Shown: positions 63,571-64,000 of the stretch, in pieces
Layout of the letters: each line of letters starts with the position of its first letter
Numbering within the stretch: position 1 is the stretch's first letter
Origin: VXYL01 sp965243175
GTDB lineage: Bacteria; Pseudomonadota; Gammaproteobacteria; Pseudomonadales; Azotimanducaceae
DNA: 64,000 bases
Assembly: GCA_965243175.1 (NCBI GenBank)
Contig: OZ251532.1
Coordinates: 2,356,001 to 2,420,000, forward strand
Direction of reading: 5' to 3'
Notes under the pieces: model-generated
Database searches by the model: none
What the model was told of the DNA's origin: nothing
Seen by the model: only the letters and a program-made list of their open reading frames with translations
Made by a program: the position numbers and the translations under genes

Positions 63571-63790
63571 CCGATGGGCCGGGTGTGCGACATTCGGTGG
63601 CGCAAGTGCTGGGAACCACCGCGATTTTCGCCGCCAAACGCTACCGCGTCCTGCCGCGGCTGCCCTGGGAGCGCGGGCGTCTCGCCCGCACAGGCGAACA
63701 TCGTGAACCAGGATGCGGGCGGGGACGCCCGCGCTCCCAGGATGTGCGGGAGCAGACGCCACCAAATGTCGCACGCCCCGATGGGCCGGG
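63571..63790. mobile_element. MITE-like palindromic element with direct flanking repeats
   Basis: Flanked by direct repeats CCGATGGGCCGGG (63571-63583 and 63778-63790). Just inside lie imperfect inverted repeats: TGTGCGACATTCGGTGGCG (from 63584) against CGCCACCAAATGTCGCACGC (to 63777). Within it is a second long palindrome at 63665-63740. There is no coding frame. The structure fits a non-autonomous transposable element of ~194 bases with a 13-base target repeat, or two nested repetitive elements. Confidence 0.7.
63665..63740. repeat. REP-like long inverted repeat
   Basis: Left arm CTGGGAGCGCGGGCGTC followed by TCGCCCGCA, and right arm TGCGGGCGGGGACGCCCG followed by CGCTCCCAG, are nearly perfect complements over ~26 bases, with a 23-base loop. 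Such GC-rich palindromes are dispersed repeats in many genomes. Confidence 0.8.
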
Positions 63791-63864
63791 CAACTTGACC
63801 GCAACCGGCGATTGCCTTGAGCATAGAGCGCAGTTCCCCGCCAGCCATTCAGCGAGCGCCGCCC

Positions 63865-64000
63865 ATGCAGATCCTCCGCACCCCCGAAGACCGCTTTGCC
63901 GCGCTTGACGGCTATCCCTTCGCGTCGCGCTACGCCGAGGTGCCCGCCGGAGACGGCAGCGCGCTGCGCATGCACTACGTGGACGAAGGCCCGGCGGACG
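63865..64000 (+). CDS. Haloalkane dehalogenase-like alpha/beta hydrolase (3' end outside window)
   Basis: The first 45 residues from ATG 63865 read MQILRTPEDRFAALDGYPFA and later LRMHYVDEGPAD, the N-terminal pattern of haloalkane dehalogenases. The catalytic residues lie beyond the window edge, so the assignment is by N-terminus only. Confidence 0.7.
   Translation, partial: MQILRTPEDRFAALDGYPFASRYAEVPAGDGSALRMHYVDEGPAD

Overview
The window is a GC-rich bacterial chromosome segment, most likely from an uncultured or poorly sampled gammaproteobacterium. The order rpoE-rseA-rseB-rseC-lepA-rnc-era-recO, the Mpl and PlsB genes, GspC/GspD and three TonB-dependent receptors all point to a Gram-negative gammaproteobacterium. 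I cannot place it further. Genes are tightly packed, and many neighbours share ATGA or GTGA start/stop overlaps.

Layout. (1) 1-9970: a TonB receptor cut by the window edge, a small membrane protein, mpl, an IS630-family element inserted in the last codons of mpl, nth, an AAA ATPase, a second TonB receptor and an orphan sarcosine oxidase delta subunit gene. (2) 10056-31386: a large minus-strand defence island. It reads SNF2/DUF3883 helicase, a 63-aa protein, a membrane protein, AAA ATPase, DUF4276 protein, zinc-ribbon protein, a transposase remnant, a 270-aa protein, a PIN nuclease, a DUF1156 DNA methyltransferase, an OLD-like ATPase/TOPRIM protein and a DUF499 ATPase with an N-terminal HEPN motif. 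Upstream of the helicase lies a decayed second copy. It keeps a near-identical AAA-DUF4276 pair, an intact extra P-loop ATPase, and fragments of the helicase and methyltransferase. The island ends exactly at the stop codon of frr. (3) 31387-43337: housekeeping genes, with pyrH-frr on minus and rpoE-rseABC, lepA-rnc-era, recO-relA-adk and an AT-hook protein on plus. (4) 43496-57485: moeA, tsaB, rsmJ, plsB, gspC-gspD, ribBX, pdxA, a DUF1015 gene, an SLC13 transporter and psd. (5) 57499-64000: a rhodanese, a wrecked type II restriction-modification pair, a predicted FkbM methyltransferase lipoprotein, a third TonB receptor, a MITE-like palindromic element, and the start of a haloalkane dehalogenase-like gene.

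How the genes work together. The rpoE-rseABC block is the envelope-stress sigma factor with its anti-sigma regulators, followed by translation and RNA-processing GTPases/nuclease and the stringent-response enzyme RelA. The defence island combines a DNA-modifying enzyme (DUF1156), a DNA-translocating helicase, a large HEPN-bearing ATPase and several ATPase/TOPRIM or nuclease modules. This recalls methylation-linked systems such as DISARM, but in a gene combination I do not recognise as a named system. The duplication, pseudogenes and transposon remnants around it suggest rapid turnover. I saw no tRNA or rRNA gene, CRISPR array, prophage or replication origin.
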